Source of the DNA: Burkholderiales bacterium
Lineage (GTDB): Bacteria; Pseudomonadota; Gammaproteobacteria; Burkholderiales; SG8-39
Assembly (NCBI GenBank): GCA_027457185.1
Contig: DAIDTN010000088.1
Coordinates: 1 to 12,915 of the forward strand
DNA length: 12,915 bases
Direction of reading: 5' to 3'
Shown here: positions 1 through 6,947 of the stretch, one piece after another
Layout of the letters: the number at the start of each line of letters is the position of its first letter
How positions within the stretch are numbered: the first letter of the stretch is position 1
The notes under the pieces: generated by a model
Database searches by the model: none
The model's input: only the letters and a program-made list of their open reading frames with translations
What the model was told of the DNA's origin: nothing
Made by a program: the position numbers and the translations under genes

Positions 1-1
1 T

Positions 2-319
2 GACCCCTGGATGCATGATCCGAACCTGGTGCAGGTACTGCATCACGATAACGGCCTTCAGTTGAGCGCCGGTTTGTCGCGGGTGTACAAGAACCAGTTG
101 CAGCATGACCCGTCCAACATAAACCGGGCACGCGAAATCGCTTCCGGGCACGAGTTCATGCCTGTAGGGATTCTGTACCGCAACCCGGAGGTTCCCTGCT
201 ACGAGGACGTGCGGCATTCCGACAAGCTGCGCACGCCCGATCTCACCCGGGCGGGGCTCAACGCGGAACTGGACAAGTACACGGTTTGGCCGCAGGGGGC
301 GAAGGAAAAGGTTGCGTAA
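2..319 (+). CDS. 2-oxoacid:ferredoxin oxidoreductase, beta (TPP) subunit, C-terminal fragment
   Basis: The reading frame is open from the first bases of the window, so the start lies upstream. About 105 C-terminal residues are visible. The stretch with VLHHDNGLQLSAG, then HDPSN, then FMPVGILYRNPEVP and a charged tail resembles the C-terminal part of the beta subunit of two-subunit 2-oxoacid:ferredoxin oxidoreductases. These cytoplasmic enzymes oxidatively decarboxylate pyruvate or 2-oxoglutarate to the acyl-CoA and pass electrons to ferredoxin. The thiamine-diphosphate motif would lie in the missing upstream part, so catalytic competence and substrate cannot be judged. The next gene starts 81 bases downstream, has a ferredoxin domain, and is probably co-transcribed. 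The family call rests on by-eye similarity of the tail only. Confidence 0.7.
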   Translation, partial: DPWMHDPNLVQVLHHDNGLQLSAGLSRVYKNQLQHDPSNINRAREIASGHEFMPVGILYRNPEVPCYEDVRHSDKLRTPDLTRAGLNAELDKYTVWPQGAKEKVA

Positions 320-400
320 AACGCCGGCGCGCGCCGATAGCGAAAGCAACCCGCGCGCCGTTATTGAAAGCACATCACCAGCAAGGCAGGTTATACAGAC

Positions 401-2629
401 ATGGAAGCGGATACCCAAGCCCACGTTGCTTTTTTCCTCACCGGCAGGCGGCCGAGCGAGTACCTGGACGCAGTCGAAGGACTGGGATTGCGCCCGGCGC
501 TTTTCGCCGGCTACCGCGAGCTCAGTCAGCTGCGCTACGATTTCCCGCTGCTGCTGGTTGCCAATCGTTCCGACGCGGGCTTCGCGCAGTCGCTGTCGGG
601 TCTCGTCGACGCCGCACTCGGCGAATGCGCGCGCGGCAGCGACGCCGAGCGCATCCGCAAACACGCCCTGCGCATGGAACAGGAAATCCGCGTCCTCGTA
701 TCCGGTGGCGCTAGCGGGCCCCTGTCCGCGCTGTGGGACAAGGCCACGGTCCGGCTCGCCCGGGACAAATCGGACGCCGACAAATCGCTCGCCGACAGCC
801 TGAGGCGGACGCGCGCGGCGATCAAGGTCGACGGCGAACTGGCGGACTGCGATGCGGCGCTGCCGGCGCGCCTGCTGGGCCACGCATGGAGCGCGGTGCA
901 AAAACAAAAGGCCGCAGCATTCCGCAAGGACCTGGACCGGCTGGTACTGAAACTCTCGGACATCCTCAAGGCGGATTACGAACGCTCCGAAGCCGGTCGC
1001 AGCGCGAAGCACCTGAAGGCATCCGTCGGCAGCGGCTACGGCGACGCGTTCGACTTCGACGCGATGTCGCGCCTGCTCGCCAAGGCCCTGCCGAAAGACC
1101 CGTTCCCGGAGAGCCGGCGCAAGCGCATACGCGCCTTGCTCGACGTATTGAACACGCAGCAGTTCTTTCCCGCCATCGCTGCGTCCACGAAAAAAACCGG
1201 CGGCGCACAACACTACTGCTTCCTGTTCGAGCGCTGCGCCGATGCGCTAGCGGCGTTTCGCGAGCGCATGCCCAAGCTGATCGAGCTGGCCCGCGCCATC
1301 GCCATCGCCGAGCTCGAGATCGACGGACAGTACAGCGAATCCAAGCACGACGCCTTGTTCGAGCAATTCGGCGCCAACGGGCTGGATCCGCAGGATCTGG
1401 CGCCGTTTCCCGACTATCTGGTCAGCGTCAACGCCGCGAAACTGCAGGCGGACGAGCATGCCCAGCTGATGGAAATCCTGTCCTCGGGTCTGCCGATCAA
1501 GGTCTTGCTGCAGATCGACGATATCCTGGAGGAGTCGCCGAACGGAGAAGGCAAGCTCACCTCCGGCATGCGCAGCCGGCAGATCGCCAACATGGCCATC
1601 GGCCTCAACGAAGTCTACGTGCTGCAGTCCGCCAGTTCGAATCTCTACCGCTTTCGCGAGCGCATGCTGCGCGGCCTCGCTTATCGCGGGCCGGCGCTGT
1701 TCAGCGTGTTTTCGGGCGCCAGCGGCAGGGCCTCCGAGCTGCCGCCGTATTTGATGTCGGCCGCGGCGATGGAGTCGCGCGCCTTTCCCGCCTTCAGCTA
1801 CGATCCGTCCGCCGGCCCGAACTGGGCGTCGCGCTTCTACCTCGAGGCGAACTCGCAGGTGGATCTGGACTGGCCGATCCAGGGCTTCGCCTACGAGGAC
1901 GAGCAGCATCAGAGGGTGTCGGAGGATCTCGCCTTCACGCTGGTCGACTTCGTCGCCAGCGACCGCCGCTATGCGCACCACCTCGCGCGCGTGCCGCGGG
2001 AGAAGTGGAATGGCAGCATGATTCCGGTGGACGAGTCGCTCACGCGCGAGCGCAAAGGGTTGCCCGACAAAGTCCCGAGCGTGCTGATGGTCGACGCCGA
2101 TAACGTGCTGCAAAAGGTGATCGTCGACGAGCGCCTGATCCGCGAAGCGCGCCGTTGCCGCGAAATGTGGCACAGCCTGCAGGAACTGGGCGGCGTGCAC
2201 AACTCGCACGCGGAAAAGTTGCTTGCGCGCGAGAGGAAGGCCTGGGAAGAGCGCATGCAGCAGGAGGCGGAGGCGCATGTCGCGGCTGCGCCTGCCGTCG
2301 CCGTGCCGGCTGCGGCAGCGGGCGCGACAGCCGCACCGGCCGTAGTGGGCGCGCCGGTGGAGGAAGAGCCGCAACGCTCGCCCGACGAGGCCTACATCGA
2401 AACCGCGCGCTGCTCGACCTGCAACGAATGCACCACCATCAACAACAAGATGTTCGCCTACGACGGCAACAAGCAGGCTTACATCGCCGACATCAACGCC
2501 GGAACCTACGCGCAACTGGTGGAGGCCGCAGAGAGCTGCCAGGTGTCCATCATCCACCCGGGCAAGCCGCGCAACCCGAAAGAACCGGGCCTGGAAGAAC
2601 TGCAGAAGCGCGCCGAGCCGTTCCTGTAG
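401..2629 (+). CDS. Large PFOR-like / ferredoxin-domain protein accompanying the 2-oxoacid oxidoreductase
   Basis: A 742-residue protein. The C-terminal ~75 residues form a ferredoxin-like domain with Cys671, Cys674, Cys677 (CSTCNEC) and Cys713, the pattern of a single [4Fe-4S] cluster, although the last Cys is followed by Gln rather than the usual Pro. An Ala/Pro-rich linker (about 625-660) precedes it. Residues ~335-490 look to me like a divergent copy of the thiamine domain of pyruvate:ferredoxin oxidoreductase: LPIKVLLQIDD (364-374), NEVYVLQ (403-409), YRGPALF (428-434) and FSYDP (465-469) fall in the order of the PFOR segments around VLDTEVY, YVYVA, GPSL and YDP. The GDG-type cofactor motif expected near residue 341-346 reads VSVNAA, so this part is probably not catalytic. 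The N-terminal ~330 residues are unrecognised. There is no signal peptide. It likely acts as an electron-transfer or scaffold subunit for the upstream enzyme. ATG 401 has a weak AAGGCAGG about 10 bases upstream. Confidence 0.72.
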   Translation: MEADTQAHVAFFLTGRRPSEYLDAVEGLGLRPALFAGYRELSQLRYDFPLLLVANRSDAGFAQSLSGLVDAALGECARGSDAERIRKHALRMEQEIRVLVSGGASGPLSALWDKATVRLARDKSDADKSLADSLRRTRAAIKVDGELADCDAALPARLLGHAWSAVQKQKAAAFRKDLDRLVLKLSDILKADYERSEAGRSAKHLKASVGSGYGDAFDFDAMSRLLAKALPKDPFPESRRKRIRALLDVLNTQQFFPAIAASTKKTGGAQHYCFLFERCADALAAFRERMPKLIELARAIAIAELEIDGQYSESKHDALFEQFGANGLDPQDLAPFPDYLVSVNAAKLQADEHAQLMEILSSGLPIKVLLQIDDILEESPNGEGKLTSGMRSRQIANMAIGLNEVYVLQSASSNLYRFRERMLRGLAYRGPALFSVFSGASGRASELPPYLMSAAAMESRAFPAFSYDPSAGPNWASRFYLEANSQVDLDWPIQGFAYEDEQHQRVSEDLAFTLVDFVASDRRYAHHLARVPREKWNGSMIPVDESLTRERKGLPDKVPSVLMVDADNVLQKVIVDERLIREARRCREMWHSLQELGGVHNSHAEKLLARERKAWEERMQQEAEAHVAAAPAVAVPAAAAGATAAPAVVGAPVEEEPQRSPDEAYIETARCSTCNECTTINNKMFAYDGNKQAYIADINAGTYAQLVEAAESCQVSIIHPGKPRNPKEPGLEELQKRAEPFL

Positions 2630-2648
2630 TCGCGTCTCGCCAGTCGAT

Positions 2649-2676
2649 TTGCGCGGACGGCTTCACGTCCGCGCAA
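2649..2676. terminator. Hairpin after the oxidoreductase operon (possible terminator)
   Basis: A perfect 11-bp inverted repeat, TTGCGCGGACG / CGTCCGCGCAA, with a 6-nt loop (GCTTCA), lies 19 bases after the stop codon at 2629. It is very GC-rich. The bases after it (CTTACAAAC) are not a clear T-tract, so it is a weak intrinsic terminator at best. It could equally be an RNA 3'-end stabiliser. It separates the oxidoreductase genes from dinB. Confidence 0.5.
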
Positions 2677-2739
2677 CTTACAAACTCTGCAATAGCCGGC
2701 GCGCAATTAAAGTCCTCACGCAGATTCGCGCTGCAGGCA

Positions 2740-2768
2740 TTGACCGCAAGCGCGCGGGATAGAACAAT
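2740..2768 (+). promoter_or_regulatory. Candidate sigma-70 promoter for dinB
   Basis: TTGACC (2740-2745, 5 of 6 to the -35 consensus), a 17-nt spacer, then AACAAT (2763-2768, 4 of 6 to -10). It lies 30-60 bases upstream of the GTG start of dinB and immediately before the LexA-like element. This is a consensus match only. Confidence 0.4.
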
Positions 2769-2774
2769 GCCTGC

Positions 2775-2792
2775 ACTGCATTCGAGCACAGG
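2775..2792. promoter_or_regulatory. LexA (SOS) box-like element upstream of dinB
   Basis: ACTGCATTCGAGCACAGG contains CTG-N10-CAG (2776-2791) with the right-hand half ACAG intact and the left-hand half CTGC instead of CTGT. The LexA consensus in gamma- and betaproteobacteria is CTGT-N8-ACAG. It sits downstream of the candidate -10 and 9 bases before the dinB start, where a repressor would block transcription. dinB is a classic SOS gene, which supports the call, but the AT-rich centre typical of E. coli boxes is missing. Confidence 0.42.
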
Positions 2793-2800
2793 CCTATCCA

Positions 2801-3886
2801 GTGACCGCCGGCGTACGCCGCATCATCCACGTCGACATGGACGCGTTCTATGCGTCGGTGGAGCAGCGCGACGATCCGAGCTTGCGCGGCAAACCGGTGG
2901 CGGTCGGCGGCCAGCCCGGAGCGCGCGGTGTGGTGGCCGCATCGAGCTACGAAGCGCGGGTATTCGGGGTGCGCTCGGCGATGCCGATGGCACGGGCGGT
3001 GCGCCTGTGCCCGGACCTGGTCATCGTCAGGCCCGATTTCCAGCGCTATCGCGCCGCGTCGCAGCGCATCCTCGATATCTTTCGCTCGTGCACGCCCCTG
3101 GTCGAGCCGCTGTCTCTGGACGAAGCCTACCTCGACGTCAGCGACAACCTCTGGGGCGAGACTCTCGCCACGCCGGTGGCGGGGCGGCTGAAACAGCGCA
3201 TGGGGGAGGAGACGCAGCTGAGCGCCTCGGCCGGCGTTGCGCCGAATAAGTTTCTCGCCAAAATCGCGTCCGGATGGCAGAAACCCGACGGGCTGACGGT
3301 GATCTCGCCCGGCCGGGTGGAGGCGTTTCTGCAGCAACTGCCGGTGGACGCGCTGTGGGGCGTCGGGCCGGTAACGGCGGCGAAGCTGCGTAAAATAGGC
3401 ATAGCGCGACTGGTCGAGGTGCGCGCGGCGGATCCCGAGTTGCTGCGGCGCGCGGTCGGCGGTCTGGCGGATGCGCTGCGGCGCCTGGCCATGGGCGACG
3501 ATCCCCGGCCGGTGCTGCCGGACCGGCCCTACAAATCTTCGAGCAGCGAGAACACCTACAACGAAGACCTCCTCGACCTCGATGAGATTCGCGCCGAAAT
3601 CGGGCGCATGGCGCGCCAGACGGCGGACTGGCTCGCGCGCAAGGAGTTGCTCGCGCGCACGGTGACGATAAAGGTGCGCTACGCCGATTTCACTACCGTC
3701 ACGCGCAGCCACACCGCTGCGGCGCCCACGCGCGACCCGGACGAGCTCGCCGCGCGCGCGCTGATGCTGCTCGCGCGCACCGATGCCGGGCGCCGGCCGA
3801 TACGCCTGCTCGGCGCGGGCGTGCATGGGTTTGACGGGGATGATGCCGCGATCGGCTTTCCAGGCGTTCTGAGATTCGAAGACTAG
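2801..3886 (+). CDS. dinB: DNA polymerase IV (Y-family translesion polymerase)
   Basis: A 361-residue Y-family polymerase, close to the usual ~350. It copies across damaged template bases at stalled forks and lacks a proofreading domain. The palm motif VDMDAFYASVE gives Asp12 as the first metal ligand and Tyr17 as the steric-gate aromatic. SLDEAYLDV supplies the catalytic pair Asp107/Glu108, matching E. coli Asp103/Glu104. SASAGVAPNKFLAKIAS and LWGVGPVTAAKL (thumb helix-hairpin-helix) follow. The little-finger domain runs to the end. The C-terminus ends in FPGVLRFED rather than a clear QLxLF clamp-binding peptide. The GTG start is chosen because the polymerase fold begins a few residues later and no in-frame ATG precedes it. 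The Shine-Dalgarno sequence is weak (CACAGG). A LexA-like site just upstream suggests damage induction. Confidence 0.95.
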   Translation: MTAGVRRIIHVDMDAFYASVEQRDDPSLRGKPVAVGGQPGARGVVAASSYEARVFGVRSAMPMARAVRLCPDLVIVRPDFQRYRAASQRILDIFRSCTPLVEPLSLDEAYLDVSDNLWGETLATPVAGRLKQRMGEETQLSASAGVAPNKFLAKIASGWQKPDGLTVISPGRVEAFLQQLPVDALWGVGPVTAAKLRKIGIARLVEVRAADPELLRRAVGGLADALRRLAMGDDPRPVLPDRPYKSSSSENTYNEDLLDLDEIRAEIGRMARQTADWLARKELLARTVTIKVRYADFTTVTRSHTAAAPTRDPDELAARALMLLARTDAGRRPIRLLGAGVHGFDGDDAAIGFPGVLRFED

Positions 3887-3907
3887 GCGGCGAACGTTCG
3901 CGCAGGC

Positions 3908-3924
3908 GCAAGGCCCGGCCTTGC
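3908..3924. terminator. Short GC-rich hairpin after dinB
   Basis: GCAAGGC / GCCTTGC forms a perfect 7-bp stem around a 3-nt loop (CCG), 21 bases after the dinB stop and followed by TTTC. It could be a weak intrinsic terminator for dinB. It overlaps the possible -35 of the next gene. Confidence 0.38.
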
Positions 3925-3948
3925 TTTCGCGCAAAATAGATCGATAAT
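3921..3948 (+). promoter_or_regulatory. Possible promoter of the 3961 gene
   Basis: TTGCTT (3921-3926), a 16-nt spacer and GATAAT (3943-3948, 5 of 6 to -10). Transcription would start around 3954-3956, only a few bases before ATG 3961. That fits the absence of a Shine-Dalgarno sequence there. Consensus match only. Confidence 0.3.
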
Positions 3949-3960
3949 TTGCCGGTAGCC

Positions 3961-4647
3961 ATGTCCAATCTCCTGCTCGATCTAAGTTTTGGTGTGAAGC
4001 GTTCCGACGGCTATGTGTCGGCCATCTGGCGCGCATCGACCACACGCCTGGGCGATTTCCACCTCAGCACCAGTTCGATTGCGGGCATCGAGAAATACAG
4101 CTTCAATAAATCCGGCATGTGCAGCAGCGCGCACAGTGGCGCCGATGGCGCCCCGGGGGCGCTGCGCGACCGCGCCGGTTTCAGGTGGCGCCGCGCGGCC
4201 ACGCCTCCGCGCGGCAGCGGCAGGGCGGCGCGCGTCGCCTGGATCGCATTTCCGACCGACTATCTGTCGCGGCCGACGCAGGAAGACGACGGCGATGTTC
4301 TCTGGATCGCCGCTGCGCCCGCCTGCGGCGCGACCTACGTCGAATTCGCTTATGCAGCCGAGCCGGAGCAGGGCATTCGCGGCGTGCTCGATGTCATGCA
4401 GGACCGCACGCTGGTGCGTTGCGCCGAGCTTCCGGGCGGCGAAACCCTGGTCATCTTCTGCTATCACGCCGACTGGGAGAACAAGGACCTGCGCGTCCCC
4501 GGACACGGCGCCGTCGCTGATGTGCTGTTCTCCGCCGATGATCCGCTGGCATCGGGGCGCCCGCTGCGGCATCGCTTCGGCCCGATGCCCAAGGACCAAG
4601 AGGCGGTGCTGCTGCTCGAAATGGGTGGCGCCGCGATCACCAATTGA
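3961..4647 (+). CDS. Uncharacterised soluble protein (~228 aa)
   Basis: I do not recognise this family. The ORF is GC-biased like its neighbours, sits alone on its strand between dinB and the ligase gene, and has no long competing frame that makes a better protein. Visible features are an N-terminus MSNLLLDLSFGVKRSDGY, a basic Arg/Ala/Gly-rich stretch around residues 65-95, then hydrophobic strands alternating with acidic turns (TQEDDGDVLWIAAAP, GGETLVIFCYHADWENKD) that look like a beta-rich globular domain, ending in AVLLLEMGG. There is no signal peptide, transmembrane helix or cofactor motif. ATG 3961 is preferred. An in-frame TTG at 3949 would add four residues. Neither has a ribosome binding site, so the mRNA may be nearly leaderless. 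Function unknown. Confidence 0.65.
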   Translation: MSNLLLDLSFGVKRSDGYVSAIWRASTTRLGDFHLSTSSIAGIEKYSFNKSGMCSSAHSGADGAPGALRDRAGFRWRRAATPPRGSGRAARVAWIAFPTDYLSRPTQEDDGDVLWIAAAPACGATYVEFAYAAEPEQGIRGVLDVMQDRTLVRCAELPGGETLVIFCYHADWENKDLRVPGHGAVADVLFSADDPLASGRPLRHRFGPMPKDQEAVLLLEMGGAAITN

Positions 4648-4692
4648 CCACGGCCGCAAGCACGCGCGACGCAGCGCGAAACTCGGATACAC

Positions 4693-4720
4693 TTGCGCCC
4701 TAAGCCCGGTTGAGCATAAT
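4693..4720 (+). promoter_or_regulatory. Weak promoter candidate for the acyl-CoA ligase gene
   Basis: CATAAT (4715-4720, 5 of 6 to -10) with TTGCGC (4693-4698, 3 of 6) 16 nt upstream, in the 146-base gap before the ligase gene. Low-specificity consensus match. Confidence 0.25.
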
Positions 4721-4793
4721 TGTTTTGCCGTCCCAGAACGCCGCCGAGCAAGAGCGCGCAGCGCCGAGGCGGCCGGACCGGAGGAGAGATTTC

Positions 4794-6371
4794 ATGGCTT
4801 TTCGCAGTGTCTATCCCGATGTCGCAATTCCCGAGATCGCGCTGAGCGACTATGTCCTCGCGCATGCGCGCGAGCGCGGCGATAAGCCCGCGCTGATCGA
4901 TGGCCCCAGCGGGCGCGTCATCACCTACGCTCAGCTACCCGGGCTGATCGCGCGTGCAGCCGCAGGTCTTGCTCGTCGCGGCTTTGGCAAGGGCGAGCGC
5001 TTCGCGATCTACAGCCCGAACGTTCCCGAGTACGCGATCGCGTTTCATGCGATCGCCTCGCTCGGCGGCGCGGCGACGACAGTCAATCCGCTGTATACCG
5101 CAGGCGAGCTGGCGAAGCAGTTGAGCGATTCGAGCGCGCGCTTTCTGCTGACGGTGCCGTCGTTCCTGGCGGTCGCGCGCGAGGCGGCGGCGCAGTCCAA
5201 GGTCGAAGAGATTTTCGTTTTCGGCGAAGCCGAAGGCGCCACGCCGTTCGCGGCCCTGCTCGCGGGCGAGGCGCAAGCGCCCAAGGTCGCGATCGACCCG
5301 CGCAAGGATCTGGTGGCGCTGCCCTACTCGAGCGGCACCACCGGCCTGCCCAAGGGCGTGATGCTCACGCATCACAATCTGGTGGCCGAGCTGTGCTCGA
5401 TCAAGGGCGTCACCGACGCGGCGCTGATCCTGCCCGAGGACACGGTGCTCGCGTTCCTGCCGTTCTTTCATATCTACGGCATCGTCGCGTTCCTCAACCT
5501 GAGCCTGCATCTGGGCGCGACCGTGGTCACCATGCCGCGCTTCGATCTGGAGCAGTACCTGCAAATGGTGCAAAAGTACGGCGTGACCATTCTGCACCTG
5601 GTGCCGCCGATCGCGCTGGCGCTGGCGAAGCACCCGGTCGTTGCCAATTACGATTTGTCGAAGGTGCGCGGCGCGTTTTCGGCCGCAGCGCCACTCTCGG
5701 GAACGGTCGCCGACGCAATGTACCAGCGCGTCGGCTTTCGCGTTTCGCAGGCTTACGGCATGACCGAGGTCAGCGGCGCCTGCCATCTGGGGCCGACCAC
5801 GCCTGAGGCGATCAAACCGGCCGCGGGCGGGCGGCTGATGCCGAACATGGAGTGCAGGGTGCTCGATACCGCCACGGGAGCCGAGCTCGGCAGCGGCGAG
5901 CAGGGCGAGATCCTGGTGCGCGGGCCGCTGGTGATGCAGGGTTACCTCAAACTGCCCGAGGCCACCGCGGCGAGCATCGACGCGGAGGGCTGGCTGCGCA
6001 CCGGCGATATCGGTTACGTCGATGCCGACGGCGACTTTTTCATCGTCGACCGCACCAAGGAGCTGATCAAGTACAAGGCACTGCAGGTCGCGCCGGCCGA
6101 GCTCGAGGCGATAATCGTCGGCCACCCGGCGATTGTCGACGCCTGCGTGATCGGCATCGCCGACGAGGAGGCGGGGGAGGTGCCCAAGGCCTTCGTCGTG
6201 TTGAAGGGCAAGATCACGGCCGAGGAGCTGCAGGCCTACGTCGCCGCGCGCGTGGCGCCGCACAAGCGCATACGCGCGGTCGAGTTAATGGAGCAGCTGC
6301 CCAAATCGGCCACCGGCAAACTGCTGCGGCGCGTGCTGATCGAGCGCGAGCGCAGCCGCGCGTCTTCCTGA
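4794..6371 (+). CDS. AMP-dependent acyl-CoA synthetase, 4-coumarate-CoA-ligase-like
   Basis: A 525-residue ANL-superfamily adenylating enzyme that activates a carboxylic acid with ATP to an acyl-adenylate and then forms the CoA thioester in the cytoplasm. All core motifs are present: phosphate-binding loop SSGTTGLPKG (179-188), AYGMTE (320-325), GWLRTGD with Asp405 for ribose binding, hinge region DRTKELIKYKALQVAP (from about 419) and PKSATGK with catalytic Lys509. The hinge and the PAELE that follows are typical of 4-coumarate:CoA ligase and fatty-acyl-CoA ligase relatives, though plant-type enzymes usually have YKGFQVAP where this has YKALQVAP. The substrate (aryl or medium/long-chain acid) cannot be read from sequence. 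ATG 4794 is chosen for its strong GGAGGAG 7 bases upstream. An in-frame TTG at 4710 would add an unlikely 28-residue Arg-rich extension. The exonuclease gene follows 3 nt later, probably in the same transcript. Confidence 0.9.
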   Translation: MAFRSVYPDVAIPEIALSDYVLAHARERGDKPALIDGPSGRVITYAQLPGLIARAAAGLARRGFGKGERFAIYSPNVPEYAIAFHAIASLGGAATTVNPLYTAGELAKQLSDSSARFLLTVPSFLAVAREAAAQSKVEEIFVFGEAEGATPFAALLAGEAQAPKVAIDPRKDLVALPYSSGTTGLPKGVMLTHHNLVAELCSIKGVTDAALILPEDTVLAFLPFFHIYGIVAFLNLSLHLGATVVTMPRFDLEQYLQMVQKYGVTILHLVPPIALALAKHPVVANYDLSKVRGAFSAAAPLSGTVADAMYQRVGFRVSQAYGMTEVSGACHLGPTTPEAIKPAAGGRLMPNMECRVLDTATGAELGSGEQGEILVRGPLVMQGYLKLPEATAASIDAEGWLRTGDIGYVDADGDFFIVDRTKELIKYKALQVAPAELEAIIVGHPAIVDACVIGIADEEAGEVPKAFVVLKGKITAEELQAYVAARVAPHKRIRAVELMEQLPKSATGKLLRRVLIERERSRASS

Positions 6372-6374
6372 CCC

Positions 6375-6947
6375 ATGCTGAGACAGCCGCTGATTTTCCT
6401 CGACCTCGAGACCACCGGCATGCTGGCGGCCGAGGAGCGCATCACCGAGATCGGCCTGGTCGAAGTCGACAAGGGCGAGCTCATGGGCAGCTGGAGCCAG
6501 CTGGTGAATCCGGAAAAGAATATTCCACCATTCATCGAGGCGCTCACCGGCATCACCGACGCGATGGTGGAGCACGCGCCCACTTTCGCGCAACTCGCGC
6601 CCGGTTTGTTCGAGCGCCTCGAGGGCAGGGTCCTGATTGCGCATAATGCGCGCTTCGATTACGGCTTCCTCAAAAGCGAGTTCGAGCGCGTCGGCCTGTC
6701 CTATCAACCGCGCGTGCTGTGCACGGTCAAACTCTCGCGCAAACTCTTCCCCGGGCACCGCCGCCACAACCTGGACAGCCTGATCCGACGCCACGGCCTC
6801 GCATGCAGCGCGCGCCACCGGGCGCTGGGTGATGCCGAAGTGCTGTGGCAGTTTCTGCAGAAAATTCAAACCGAAGTCGATGCGGAGCGCATAGCGGCCG
6901 CGCTGCGGGCGCAGCTGGACGCGCCCGCAGTGCCCGCCGCCGTCTGA
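6375..6947 (+). CDS. Stand-alone 3'-5' exonuclease, DnaQ-like DEDDh family
   Basis: A 190-residue RNase T/DnaQ-fold exonuclease. ExoI is FLDLETTG (Asp10, Glu12), ExoII is HNARFDYGFL (Asp95), ExoIII is HRALGDAEV (His148, Asp153), so all DEDDh metal and base residues are present. It should remove nucleotides from DNA (or RNA) 3' ends using two metal ions. It resembles the N-terminal exonuclease half of betaproteobacterial epsilon-like proteins that carry a C-terminal GIY-YIG (UvrC/Cho-type) nuclease. Here the ORF stops soon after the exonuclease fold, with a tail rich in Ala. It is not a typical replicative epsilon subunit, since its tail does not look like the alpha-binding region. It starts 3 nt after the ligase stop with no clear Shine-Dalgarno, suggesting translational coupling. 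Confidence 0.87.
   Translation: MLRQPLIFLDLETTGMLAAEERITEIGLVEVDKGELMGSWSQLVNPEKNIPPFIEALTGITDAMVEHAPTFAQLAPGLFERLEGRVLIAHNARFDYGFLKSEFERVGLSYQPRVLCTVKLSRKLFPGHRRHNLDSLIRRHGLACSARHRALGDAEVLWQFLQKIQTEVDAERIAAALRAQLDAPAVPAAV
6901..6932. other. Strong inverted repeat at the 3' end of the exonuclease gene
   Basis: CTGCGGGCGC (6903-6912) and GCGCCCGCAG (6921-6930) form a perfect 10-bp stem with an 8-nt loop, extendable by one G-T and one C-G pair to 6901/6932. It lies inside the coding sequence, ending 15 bases before the end of the stop codon. There is no T-tract. It may stabilise the mRNA 3' end or assist factor-dependent termination, or simply reflect GC-rich Ala codons. Confidence 0.4.

Noticed and set aside
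1247..2557. Long minus-strand ORF (436 codons) opposite the ferredoxin-domain gene
   Set aside because: Shadow frame typical of GC-rich DNA: His/Arg/Ala-rich with no motif, while the plus-strand frame has domain-level similarity.
2678..4045. Minus-strand ORF (455 codons) spanning dinB and its flanks
   Set aside because: It covers a certain dinB gene and two intergenic regions, and its product is low-complexity Arg/His-rich.
4935..6263. Minus-strand ORF (442 codons) opposite the acyl-CoA ligase
   Set aside because: Mirror of codon bias in a gene with all adenylate-forming motifs; no recognisable protein features.
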